From positions 12,692,182 to 12,756,181 of the forward strand of contig CM030841.1 of assembly GCA_018105865.1 (NCBI GenBank): a stretch of DNA of 64,000 nt. The letters run 5' to 3'. Source of the stretch: Metaphire vulgaris (taxonomy: Eukaryota > Annelida > Clitellata > Crassiclitellata > Megascolecidae). Positions 9,737-23,900 of the stretch are shown here, one piece after another. Under the pieces are notes generated by a model. The model did no database searches. It worked only from the letters and a program-made list of their open reading frames with translations, and was not told the DNA's origin. A program made the translations under genes and the position numbers. Position 1 is the first letter of the stretch. Each line of letters opens with the position of its first letter.

Positions 9737-11932
9737 CTGAAATTTTACAATATCGGTACTTTATTGTACAAATCTGTCACTGCTCACTGTAACAATTAAG
9801 ATAAGTATAGTTTTTACAGCGGGAAGATAGAAGAGTGGTAACATCATTGGACTGTAGAGCCAACGGAAGCGAGTTCGAGACTCGCAGGAGTCCTGGGTTT
9901 GACTCGGCCTTCACTCAATTGCAGCGGTAAAATGAGTAGCAATGGCAACATTGCAAAGGTAGCCATAGGTTCGGCGGAAAAGGCTGGCCACTGTTCGCTG
10001 GTGAATGGCTGACACCTATGGGCTGATGGCCACAAAAAGGGGTCAGCACCGGACCCTGTTGGCACTGAACTTATGGGTGAACCTTTACTTCACTTTTATA
10101 ATTTTCACATTTTTATAATTTATTTTAAAAGGAATTTAAATGAATTGCTCAACTAGAAGTGCAATACAATAAATTTGTCATACCCAATTACCCATGATAC
10201 AAAAATATGGCAGAAGGAGAAAGAGTGGCATGCCTCAATAATACTACAGAACTAAAGGAAATCCAGATTTGTAAATAGTCATCATAAAACTTTCTCACCA
10301 AACAACAGCTACTGAGTCGTTGCAAAATGTACTAAGGATCTACAAATGAAACTGGTAGGAGACAACTTTCTGTTGTAGGACCAAAATGTATTGTACTTTA
10401 CAGCGATCAGACCAGGACTGTGTAATTAACTTCTGACATTGGTCTGCTCAGGTGAAGCTTTCACAACATTTAGATCAAAAATCAAACCTCACTTGTTCTA
10501 CATGTAGCCTATGTGCCATAACCAGAATGGGAAAAATCAGAATGACTTATTGGATCTGACCAGAGGAACTAACAATAAATTCTACTTTGGAGCAACCACT
10601 GACTTATGTCAAATGCATAACTAAAATGGTACTATAGAAGGACTTTAGCTAGCTAGCTTGCTAGTCAGTTAGTTTAACCATGACTTAACAATTCATTATG
10701 TTACCTCAGTGTGACCTTTAAGCACTGGTACCTCACTCGAAGTGCTCGACAGCTGAAACTGAAAATTAGACACAAACACATCTTCATTAAATAAATACAT
10801 TTCGAGAAAATGTATGCGTTCTCAGCAACTACAACTGTTATAAGTAGTATCAACAAATATGACTCCTTGATCAAGATATCGCAGCATTATCTTTGAAAAG
10901 AAATTACATTCAGGTGATATCATCTCAATACTACTACACAACTTTCCAGTCACAAGACCGATTCCAGCTGCCTAAATCTCATGGGGCACAGAGGGCACGT
11001 GCCACCCCAAAAATCTGTTTGCTAATTTCTTGTCATGGCAAAAATCTGAAAAATTATAAGGATAATAAATAAGCATTATCTTTTCTTCCTTTTCAAGAAT
11101 TTCAACTACAAGCATTTGAAGGGACTTGCAGGGTGGGTGAGAGTGAGACAGGGCAAGGCAGAATGGGAATGAAGTCAAAGCACCCTCAAACTGAAATTCT
11201 GGATATGCCCCTACTCCAAGCAGCAAAATCTTTCAGTTGATAGAAGCAGAGAGCTGTTTGCCAAACTCAATTTAAAATGACCTGTAAATATACAGGCATG
11301 ACACTTACTCTTTGCTGTGGTAGACTGACTTTAAATCCTGACGTTAACTTTTTCCGGTATTTGTCGCAGCAACTGAAACAAACAAATGTTTACTGTCATT
11401 CACTCAAGAATGAAAAAGATCACTCATATAACAGCAAATACCTTGACTTCGTAATATAGGTAATTAACAGTTTACAGATCCTTCTTCTTTCGACTTTCAC
11501 AAATGTCTTGAATGCACCACTGATATTCACAATCAAATGTCATTCAGTAAATTCTCCATTAAAGTAATGAAAACCTAGTTTCATGGCACCCACCGGAAAG
11601 TCACATAGAGACCAAAGATAACAACCATGGATGCAAGCAAAACTCCGACAGCTATTCCGACAATTTTTCCAGGCGTAAACCCTAGTAACACAAAGAATTA
11701 TTATTAAAATAACGTTAAGTCTTCAAATATTCTGGCAAAAATACTTCTTCATTCCAATAACAAAACTCCAACCTAGGTGGCATTCTGGGCTAAAAACTGG
11801 GGCCATGGAAATTGCTGACCTTGGGGTCCATTTGTCACAGTTGCAACATTTGTGACCAATTTGATTATTAAGCTGTGGTCTAGTTTCAATACAATATACA
11901 TTAGACAGACTATAAAGACAAATTACTTAAAC

Positions 11933-11967
<35 letters not shown>

Positions 11968-12132
11968 GTATAGTATATGCTGTTTAGAGACCCATAAAGT
12001 TTATTTATTTGCAAGAGACCCTGGAAATTTTCCATGCCATTATAAGGCCAATATGGCCCGCCCATCACACCCTTTATAGTGACAAAAAAGTCACAGAATA
12101 TAGTATTCATGATTCTACGTGTATAAGCTCCA

Positions 12133-12192
<60 letters not shown>

Positions 12193-14989
12193 CAGATTTC
12201 CTAAATTAAAAGCCTATCAAAATGCAAAAAAATTTTGAGAGTTGTCAGTTTAAAGGTAGAGAGAAATACTTTATGACTTAACGGGCAAAGAAAATTCGTT
12301 AATGTTATGAAGAAGTAAAATGCCAGAGAGTCAGTACATGGCTGGTGTGTTCTTCCGTAGACAGATTCAGAAGGTTTGCTTGATCCCTGTCTTGAATTGC
12401 TCTTCATCCAGACCCTGTACGTTGCATGGGGATCAAGTCCTTTCAGTGTAAAACCTCCGTCACCATGACCGGAAATTCTGAGATGATCCAGGTATTTGAA
12501 AATGACTACAGACTGGCTTTCAGCTGAAACAGTTACCATACAAGATGAATCTACTGAGCTACTGAAGTAGCCTGTTGGAGTTTTGTCGCTATACAAATTT
12601 TTTTAGCACTCTCCCCTCAAGTTATAAAGCTGATGTCATCGCTGACTGTACCACTTGGAACAGAAAACAAGAGAAAACAAATCTGACTCAATCGAATAGA
12701 TCTGACGTACACGTGCACTGATTTCAGATGATCCACAGGACAGTAAAAGATGGTGAAAGAACGGACACAGGCACTGAAATCACTGTAGCGTGGCTCCTTC
12801 CAGCTGACTTGCAGCTCGCTGTGCTTCCCAGCTGGAACTGAGATCTTGAGTCCCTCGGGAGCATCAGGCACTAAACAAAATCACATTGGAATAGGGCACT
12901 CTAGTAAATCAAATCCATTGCACATTTAAGTAAATAAGTAAGCAAGCAAAATATTGTGGATCTATATAGCACTTTCGAAAGTAGTACAACAACAGATGAT
13001 TAATTATTCTTAGGTGTTTATAGCCTTTCCTAAAATAGCTATGAGAAAGGCGAATGATCAGCCAGGCAATGGTCTATATATTTGAAGGGCAGTGAGGCTA
13101 GGTTGTTATAGCTATGGAGGAAATTATTCTAGAAAAAGGTCCACAGTGGACCAGTTCATTATAGTTACTTTGAAATCCAGTTAGTATTCAAGTGACGGTG
13201 AAACAAAATGGTCATAAACCCTCGGTGGCCCAGCTAAAAAAGTGTTCTTTACTTGCCCACCCTAGGCCAATCTGGACCTGAATTCTCTAAACCCATTATT
13301 GGCAGAAAATTCTCTATACAAGTGATTCAGACTACACAAGCAAGTAATACACTTTCCCGTTGTCTAGTCATCACATGATAATCACTAACTGTTCGTATGT
13401 CTTTGCTGCTGAATATACTTGTACTGTTAGTGAAGTCAATTTTGCATTCGCATATAAGCGTTTGTGTATAGCCAGACGCAAGTCATATGCAAAACGCATA
13501 TGCTACACTAGCATAGCAAATAATTGCAATTGTCATAATAATAACAGCGGTATTCACACCTATTATACTCATGATATTATGATATTATATTCATGAAGAC
13601 AAAGAACAGACCGACTGCCCAGCGACGCGCAGCATGTCTGCATCTAAACTACCAGTATGCGCACGTCTTATACAGTGTATTGACCATGCCTTTCTTGTGA
13701 TTGTAAAATATAAAAATTTCTGGCAAGTTTTCCTCATCAACCGTTGCACACACACACACACACATATAATGGCGCATTGTTGAAATAGATATGACTGGTT
13801 TGCTCTTTTGAGTGATGCATGAAACTAGTCCACAACTGTCATGGAAACCAGACATTCAGCAGAAGACTTCCTCTTCAAGTGTCATGTATTGCTTGTTAGC
13901 AACCACGAATTTCCACTCCTCTCTGTTTTTGGTTTTCCTTGTCAGTTCAATGTTGTCTTTAGTTTTTGTTGCTTCTCTTAGGCTGTCTGTATACTTTATT
14001 CTTTGTCTTCCTCTTGCTCTTCTCCCCTCTAGTACAAGACTACTCTTTGCATGTTTCGCTTGGTGGCATTTCTGGGGGAGTTTCATCACGATTCTTATGC
14101 AACAAACCTACATATGAGAGATTGTGTTTTGGCAGCTCCTCAGTTAGGAAAAATGATGAAAAAATTGTAAAGAACAAGGTAAAAGTCATAGACAGATCAG
14201 GGTCAACTGGAGAGCATAGTCTAAATAGTAGATTCTTATTTAGGCTTATTTAGGCCAGGTGATTCACACAAAAATTTCATTTCTACAACTGCAATGAAGT
14301 AACTAAAACGTTTTCTCCCAGTTCAAAGAGCAAAAACTGGTTTACAGAGTAAAAAAGTCAACTTAACATATTTAACGGTTTCGAATTTATCCAACGAATT
14401 GTAATGCACGGGTCCGGTTGGATACATACATTACAGCCAAGAACTGTTTATGAATTCTGTTACTAACGTTTAGTCAAAGAGTAGCTTCTCAAAGACCACT
14501 TTATGCCTGAATAACCACTGCCTGAGAACTTGACACTTGCACCAAATTGGAAATTCTTAAATTCTTCATCAACAGTGAGATTGAAATCACGATGCAATGG
14601 ATTATTGATCGTTTGCCACTGAATGGGAGTCTAAAAGAAAATCACATAAACCTGTAGACAAATTTGTTTAACATTCTTCATTTCAAATGTGACTGCACGA
14701 TGCCCTCCTGGTATAAAACTAAGTAAGTGAATATGCAAAATCATGTGAATTTTTATAGCGCCTTCAAAAGCAGGTACCTCAGTAACTGCTGCTTATTCCT
14801 AGGTGATTAATATACAGTTGAAATAGCTATAGAAGAAGCTTAGTGATGCACCAGGCAAGGTAAATTCCAGATATCAGTTAGAGTGGGAGTGGGGAAGCAG
14901 CAAGAACAGACTATGAAAATATACTGAAAGAGAAGTGATTTAACTATAGATTTCATAGTACTATAGTATCATTGTATTATATGTAATGT

Positions 14990-15045
<56 letters not shown>

Positions 15046-17264
15046 CTCAACTGTGTCTGAAAATGGCAAAAATGTACCAATGGCAATGAGACAGTGGTGT
15101 AACAGAAGAAGACATCATCACAATACTGCAAAATTAAAAGACAAACTAAATCTGTTATAGGCCTATATTCCATTTAATACAGAGAAAAATTGTGCAATGC
15201 AGGGGAAGCATGGCAAAATGAGACAAGAAGCACTTAAACCATGAAAACACTTATGAGAAAAGCATGAAAACAAGACATGCTGCAAGTGATGAAATAAATG
15301 CAACTAATGCATTTATAGCTGCCCATAAGCGTAGATCACCGAAATGGAGCATACAATTATTAATTTCAATTTAAGATTTTTTTACTTAGTTAGGTTAGGT
15401 TAGGTAAAAGTCAATTTATATAGCACAAAAACATGAACGAAGAGTCAAAGGCTAGAGTGCTTTACACTAATTACGAGTTCTAGAAGAAGTATTAGTATTT
15501 GTGAGAATTCATTATTATGAATGGCATGGTTTGATTCATATATGATAATTCCATCTCAAGTTTGTATTCATATTTTTTATTTAAAGAAAACCACTTCAAT
15601 TGCTATGTACCGTACAATGCGTATCATCAATACTGAATATAAAATTGTAATTTTTCTAATTAGCCTCTTTCAACACGGAGATAGGTAACAGCAGGAAGCA
15701 TGGTACCTCCTTAGCTTCCCCGGCAGTCACCCATCCACTCGCCACACAGCTTAACTTCAGTGACATCAAGCAGCAGATCATTTTAAGTACAATGTTTTGA
15801 GAACTATCAAAATAACAGGTGGTCATAATGGGCCTGTCGACACTAAGGAGTAATGAATGGGGATATGCTCCTACCTTGCATGTCTGGTGAAAGTCAAGAG
15901 GTTGACACCAAAACAACATAACAGATTCAATTCCTCTGTCAAAAGAGGGCTTTTGGACAAACCAATCGACTGAAACAATCTTGTCCTGTCCTTCGGCAAT
16001 TACCTCGATGTCAAAAAACAACTGGTCATCTGAAACAAGCACTTTATCATATTAAATCAATAAATTTCTTTGTTAAATCAACAAAATACAGATATTACTG
16101 TCATGCATCAATAATCAACCAAAAATTATCTAACCAAAAAATTATCTAACAACTAAGCATTGTCAATAGTCATGTCTCCCTCCCCATTTTCCCATCATCA
16201 TCATCATCATCCTGACTTCTGAAGCTCATATACTAAAAAGAGTCCAACAGTCATTAGTAAATACATCTATTTAACTCCAAAGAATGTATCTGCAGCTTCA
16301 ACTCTGCAATGGGGCCAAGTAGAGCAGCAAATAAATGTACAAACTCTGCTTTTTGACCAATAATGCACCCTAGTTATTCAATTTCTAAAACACTGTGGTA
16401 TCAATGGAGAGGTACTACAAAAGACCAGGTCCAGTGTCTGAGATGTAAGTTCAAACATGCTTAAACAGTACCGGTAATTCTTAGCATTCGAGAGACTTAC
16501 GTGGAAAAACCAAAAGTCACTATCGAGGGAAAGCCAACAAACGCAAAGGCATAAAATTTGGTCATAATCGAAACCACCTAATACAAAACCATAGACTTCA
16601 GGCAAAAACTACCGGTATGTACAGAATCTCTTTTAGTCCTATGGCTAAAAGACTGTGACAACATTTAACATATAGATGAATAATGACGAAAGTATCTCTG
16701 TCGGATTGCAAAGCTAAGAATACACATTCAGCTAAAATCCCACCCCATCCAGTATCGTACAGAATACCAAAATGCCAAAAATGTACAACTGACCAGAAGG
16801 AACATGAATGGCTAGCGATGGAAGCAGAGCAGAACCAATTTTATTTTGTGAAACTATCAACAGATCGCTTGTAAATCCCGTCCACGTCATCGCAGTACTG
16901 TAGCAGGAGTGGTCACACCCAGGATGTACAGAAGAACTAAGCATAGTTCTGTTGAACACATAATAGTGAAACTCTGACCCACAGTAATTCTTCTCCGATA
17001 TTGGCTGAAATTAAAATACAGTATGTCTTGTCTATGATGGTCACGATTTACTGAGAAACATATCCAAGAACTAGGTGAAGCCTAGTGTTCAACCAATCAC
17101 AGGTGATGATTCAACACTGTGCAGCCATCGTCTGCATTTCTGTATTATTTCGCATTAAAGCAAATCTCAAAACTCTAAAATTTTCAGTTTATATGCATTG
17201 ACTGTTTCTAGAAACAAAGATTTAATTTATGTACATACATACATACATACATACATACATACAT

Positions 17265-17295
<31 letters not shown>

Positions 17296-20200
17296 AACAC
17301 ATACTGGTATAAATACGTGCATGCATACATACAATGTCTTTATTCAGAAACCATGACAGAAAGCAAGGTCAAACAACAGGCTTATCACAATGCCTACCTT
17401 AAATGTTCAAACTATGCAAAAAAAGAAATTCATTTATCTACATTTTAGTCCTAAATATAACATTCTTATAATAAAGTTTGGCAAATTAAAATGATTGCTT
17501 TAATCATGGGTAGACTTTAACAAACAAGTGAAGCTTGAGTTTGAAAAAGGAAGATAAAAGAAATTAATTGCATATAAATAGGTAATTGCAAGATAAAGTT
17601 CAGCAAGCATAACAGAGAGCTGTAAAAATATGAGAAGAAAAGAAAAACTGTAGAGGATAAAAAGTTATGAAGCAAACAAAGACTACAGATAGGATGAGAA
17701 GAAGAAGAAGAAGAAGCAATGAAATGTTAAAGGCAAAAGTATAACCAAACAAGATTTAAATGGATTGTACCTGAAACAGTTACTGTTCTCAAGGATAAAG
17801 AAAGAAAGTAAACACAGCTTAGGATAAAGGTTCCTAAAGATTATATGGGATATAGAAGATAAAGCTACTATAACTTAACTTATTGGATATTGGATTTAAC
17901 AATGGGAGACGAAGATTCAAATCAAATAGCGACCATCAACTGACATCAAGAGCATGACTAAAATGGCGCTATAGAAGTTCAAAGATGACGACTATGATGA
18001 CGACTATGATGACGACTATGATGATGATGATGATGATGACGATGATGATGTTTATCATTCTCAATAAAAGGTCTCAAATGACTAGGACTTTACCTGCCAG
18101 TAAAGAACAAGCATTCTGTCAGCAATATTAACAGAATAGAAGTTTGCCATAACAAATGGATTTTCGCTTGGCACTAGAATAAAGAAACAGACTTGATTGA
18201 TCAAATCAAAATCATCATCACAATTCAAATGCAACATTTGCAGAAGAAGTTGGGATATTACCGGCACGTCATAAAAATATTCAGTGTCTGCTCCTGATCA
18301 AACCATCTGTGATATTCTCTCCCCTCCCCATCCCTTCCTGGATTCGCACCACCTTATCCATCATCACTAAGATGGCATTTTCAAAATTCATTAATTCCTG
18401 TCAACCTCAAGAATAATCTCACGGTATTCAGATAATTCGGAAGATATTTTGATGTTCAACAGCGCTGCAGACTTTCAAAACAAATGCATATTTTTTCAAT
18501 CAACATCTACAAAACTTATTGAAAGCCTTTTAGCCACTAAAAGGGTTAGAAAGTGAGCAGGGGTGAAAACGTCAAAACCCTTATATCAGAAAACTATAAT
18601 GATACTTATTTGCACACCAAAAATTAAAGCAAAACATGTTAATTAAAGTTTGTTTCAAATCTGTTGATAGGTTTACAATAAAGCACGATATATTGGTAAA
18701 TTTGTCTGATTACTACACTTTCCTGGTTTAGTGCTATATATTACAGTGATTTCCACAATTCTGACGATTCTAATTTAATAATTTACAAATTACCAGATAT
18801 ACAAATATGCCATTTGCAGCAAACACACAGTGTGAGTTATGGTGAAAATGATTTGGAAAAAAGTCAAAACTACAAACAGTTCAGATATTTCCATTTCGAC
18901 TGGACGTTATGTAGTTCTAAAAAAACTCATGTCTCATTTCTTCAAATCAATGTCACCGTAACCTCAATAATAGAATTTCAATCGCTAAGCTAAACTGCAA
19001 AAGTTCCTTTGATAAATAAACTATTCAGGTACATAGACAATACCGGCAGATGCAGATAATAGTGTGGAGAATGCTCGATCGCTTGAGAAACCGCGCTCTG
19101 ACGGAAAAGCGACAATCGAGATGGAATATTCAGTGTACGGCACAGCCGATACATTTAGCCAAGTGTCGTTGACAACAGTAAAGTTGCGAACCTAAAGAAG
19201 TTCATAATACAACTTGTCCTAATCTACGGATTTCGAAAAAGCACTTATAAACATGTCAATAAAAAAGTAAAAGTTTTTGATTAATTAATTAATTAAAATT
19301 TTTTAATAAAATGAATGCATAAGTCATTCATCCCAATAATGTTAAAAGTAGGGCTGCAGATATTAACGATTAATTAATTGATTAATCGTTAAAATTTCTT
19401 TAATCGATTAAAATTTCTTTAATAGATTAATTTTTCGATTAGATTTTAATATTTTCTTAACTTATTTACTTGAATACCTACTTAGCTTACTATATTAATA
19501 GTAATGAAAGCAATGCTGCAATTAAGCATTTAAGAAGAGAGATGAGCAAGCACTTTTGTTTAGTTTTTAATCTAACTGCAGACGGCAAAGTAGACAATAT
19601 GCAGAGTTACAATGCCAGGAGATCAGCTAAAAGCTATATGTAATTATTTTAATCAAAATTAATCAAAATTAATCGATTAAAAGTTTTTTCGATTAATCAA
19701 ACAAGAAAATTTTAACGTTACCAGCCCTATTTAAAAGTAATCTCTGTCAATTTTCTGTTGCATGCTTCTCAGAGAACAATCATTATAAAATGAGATATTT
19801 GTTAATTTAACTTTTTATATATAAAAAATCAGATGTGAAACCATAGAAATCTAAATAAAAATTTGCAAAAATAACCAATATAAATATATATATATATATA
19901 TGCAATCTCAACAGCATAGATTTTTGAACAATAAAGTAAGGCACTTCAGCTGCAACAGGCTTATCAAATAATGGAAGAAAATAAAAATAGGCCACAGTGC
20001 AAATGACAAAAATCATAAATTAGAGCAGAGCCCACCTCCCTCTTGGAATGTACAACAACATGGTAAATCACAGGCACTCTTTCAACAGTGGGTGCACGCC
20101 ATTCAATGGACAGCGCTTTTCCATCTTCCGCAGAAGTGTTTCGAATGATGGTAGGTGGCTTAGGTTTAACTAAAAATCAGCACAAAACAAATAAAATCCT

Positions 20201-20867
20201 ACGCTACAGTAACAACTCAACAGCCGAAAAAATATTTAACACAACTTAAATATATAGCAACTCATTTAGAAAGCTAATTATTCCAAAAATTGATGCAAAA
20301 TGGTAATTTCAACATTGTTTGAATGTAGCTTGCTTACGGTTTAGAATATTTTAAATCAAAATCAAGGTGGATGTGGTTTCCGCAGAACCTGAAGGCTCAA
20401 GAGGTGACAGAGGGATAAGTGATATCAAGGAGCAAAAATCAAACCATAAATAAACTTAATAGAAGTAGAGAGTGCAAGTGGGAAAATGAAACAGATGGGA
20501 TATGAATCAGAGAACCAATGGAAACTTCCAGATTGCAGAGAACAGGGACAAGGGTAAGAGGACCTCTAAATATAATTATAATCAATTACACAATGGCATT
20601 GAATACATTCAGTTCCTAAGTTCATAATGTTTGACTACATAGGTGATCAAAAGTTGGAAGCTTAGCAGCATGACGGTTTGCAATGTGGATATTATTTTCA
20701 AGTCTTTGGTTATTGACTGAATTAATGCAGCGGTGAATGGGAGTTAACTTCTGTAATTGTGACTGCTTCAGCTACTGTATTCTTAGTCATAATCTCATAG
20801 CAAGAATTTGCACACAATGCATATCTAATATACCGGGTATAGATATATTTACATATTATATTTATAG

Positions 20868-20912
<45 letters not shown>

Positions 20913-23900
20913 CAGATTGTTAGCATGAGATGATTATATGATTATATTCTAGATACCAGTGAAGTCTGCATGCAGCAATAAAAGCTCCATTAATTTTTAA
21001 TAAAAAAGATATATATATATATATATACACATATGCATACAGAAGGTACACTTGTCCACAAACTGCTCTTTATCTATCCAACTGCATAGCACAATATACA
21101 TAATTATTACCGGTGGATGTTAACTCTACTGTGAAAGAGTACGTCAAGTTTTTTTCACTGCTTCATTATACCTATTACCCGTAATTACCCTGTAATGTAC
21201 TGCAACATAGCAATGCTGTATTATACCGTACCAATGAGCTCAGGATTTCGACACTCGACCACAGACGAAATATTAGGCGTCTCAACACCCCCCACAACAA
21301 TTTTGATGCAGTATTCCTCCTTCATCGTAAAACTTTCTGACCGCCAGAAACATTGTTCTGAGGGCGTTTTTGGCCTTTCTGGGCATTCAATCCAGTTATC
21401 ACCATCACTAAATATGAAGAAGAAACATCAAGAAAGTTGGTATTAATAATATTTCAGATGTCAGCATTAAAGTTGACAAGAATGTCATGAAATTCTAAAG
21501 TATCCAATTTTCATATGTCAATTACTTAAATACCTATGGTTGACCAACATGCGGGATCCTATTCCCTTAGGTCAACCCTTTTCTCAATGATAATTCTTTT
21601 AGGTACCGTGGCATTGGTCAACAGGGCGCGATTTGTAGGGTGGGAAGGGCGATTCCCCCCCCCACTGCCCAACTGCATCCCCCCAACTGCTACATCCCTT
21701 CACCACTATATCCCCCCACTGCTACATTTCCACAACAACTACATTCTCCCAAACTCTCCCCCCAAATACCCCCCCCCCACTGCTCCAGTCACAAATCGCA
21801 CCATGCTGGTCAAATATGTTGTTATCAATCTATCAATAACTATAGCAACTCTGGTGTCATTGTGCAGTAGAGACTGTTCAGATTAAGACAATTTCGGTTT
21901 ATAATAATCGCATGTATCTGCAGTCACCAGATTTCAAAACATCGTCACTTGGAAGTGCCAAAAGCACGCTGGCATGAATGCTAAAAAAATTGTTGGTAGT
22001 ATGACAACATTTTTGCTTAGAGCGCCCTACACAGGTCAGGAGATGGTATCTGTTGACACCCACCCCCACCCCTCTCCCACAGATTCAACGGTGTCAGCAC
22101 TCGATGAAGCAGAAATCAACACTAGCGATAAGATTGATTTTTATGTAAAACGTTGTTCAACATGAACTCGTCAATTTATAGCATAGAACAGTCCCTGCGT
22201 TCACTCATTTAAAGGACATAAGTACAGTCAGCTCAGATACTGACTCAGAAAATAAATAGTGTGGTGCTCTAAATGCAATGTCATTAAGCTCAGTGTTTTT
22301 CAATTCAGGACTGTCCTCACCATCATTATTATTACTATGTACGGATGTATGAAGTAAAAGAGACCTATTCTACAGTTTTTTCACCATCCTTATAAATACA
22401 AATAAATATCATAGATTTCTTTGGAATCGATTACCACGAAGCTTGGGTTCATACGGGCGCCTTTTACCAGCCCCTGGAGTACAAGTAAACTGCACCCAAC
22501 TGTCTTTCTTATCGTCATAGCAGGGATATTTTTACACCCCCCTAACAACCTCCCCCCATTTGAGGTCGACACCCCCAAAATTTAGTAATGTGACAATGGT
22601 ATGCATGTAAAATGCATATTGATTAGCCCTGAACACTCCCAAATGGAGAAGGACACCCCCAACTTTTATCCTCAGATGACCCTTTTTTTGCTTGTCAGAC
22701 TTTTTCGGAAGAGATTTCCAAACTCCGACACCCTCCAGATTTTCCCGACACCCCCTCCCCAAATTCACAATCCTACAATCCTAGAAAATAATCACACACC
22801 TCCAGATTTTCCCGACACCACCCAGAAATTCACAATCCTAGAAATAACCCTGCATCATAGTGCTGTCATCGCACGCTTTGACTGTTTCAATATGGATCTC
22901 CACGCCTCTCAATTGGCTGCCTAACTGCACATATTTTAAAATAAGTCTACACTATAAATTAGGGATCGTATACCCATTGCATTGCAAATAGCTGCTAGCT
23001 TGTACCGGTAATCAGAGGCGTAGCTAGGGGGCGGGTGGTACATATGTCCCAGGGCACCAAAATCGGGTTTGTGGTAGCAAAAAATCTAAAAGAAACATCA
23101 ATTTAGTTGTGACAACCTTTTTTGCTTCTCAGGGTTTTCATGAAGTTGAGGGTTGGGTGCCATCGGTATGCTTTGTCCCCGGGCGCCGGACACCCTAACT
23201 ACACCTCCGCTTGTAAAACAATAGAATCAGAACTGGAATAACTAACCCAGGATGCTGCCACAAAAGCTTCTGCCTCACAGACCGTATTGAAGTCATATGT
23301 TTAGTCTGGGTCGATGCATTTGGACCCCACGAGCAGACTAAAAACTCCCAATTTTCCACAGTGCACCCAGATCAAATATGGCATGAGAGGAATTCCTACA
23401 AAAATTAAAAAACAAAATCGTTCGGGTCATTCGAGTACGTCTTCCTTTACAAAGAGAAACTGGAATCACTGATAGAAGGCTATTATAATTAGCACTCAAT
23501 TTTGAAATGTTTCACTCAATTTCTACCATTAAAGACTAGAACACTGTAAAAAACTACTGTAAAAAACTAATTCCAATCCCTAAATTTCTACTCCCAACGT
23601 TGGGGAGTTGTCCTCATCCAGCAAGGCATTAAACCCTCCAAGGAGTCCAAGCCCACCTCCAAATCAAACATTGCTCATGAGCGATTGTCAAATCCTCAAA
23701 TCACTTTTCTAATGTAAGATTCCAAAATGCAAAACTCATATCAAGTATTCATGAAAAATTCTTATATCTATGGACAAAAATTGCACCTACTTCTGACATT
23801 CACAGACTGTGCATTCTGAAAATAATAGCCACTGACGTTGCAGGTGGGAGGGAGTTCACACGAGAATCGTCCATTATTTTCAACCGTCACATTTGGAAGA

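Noticed and set aside
9830..9900. A true tRNA gene
   Set aside because: T-arm is perfect but the acceptor stem and a clean D-arm are not seen and a long unrelated body follows; a SINE is more likely.
17986..18051. CRISPR-like direct repeats
   Set aside because: Contiguous 12-mer tandem array without spacers in a eukaryotic intron.
22400..22520. Minus-strand frame with FTCTPGAGK as the missing D2 half
   Set aside because: No C-x-W, wrong exit phase, stop codons immediately upstream and no acceptor.
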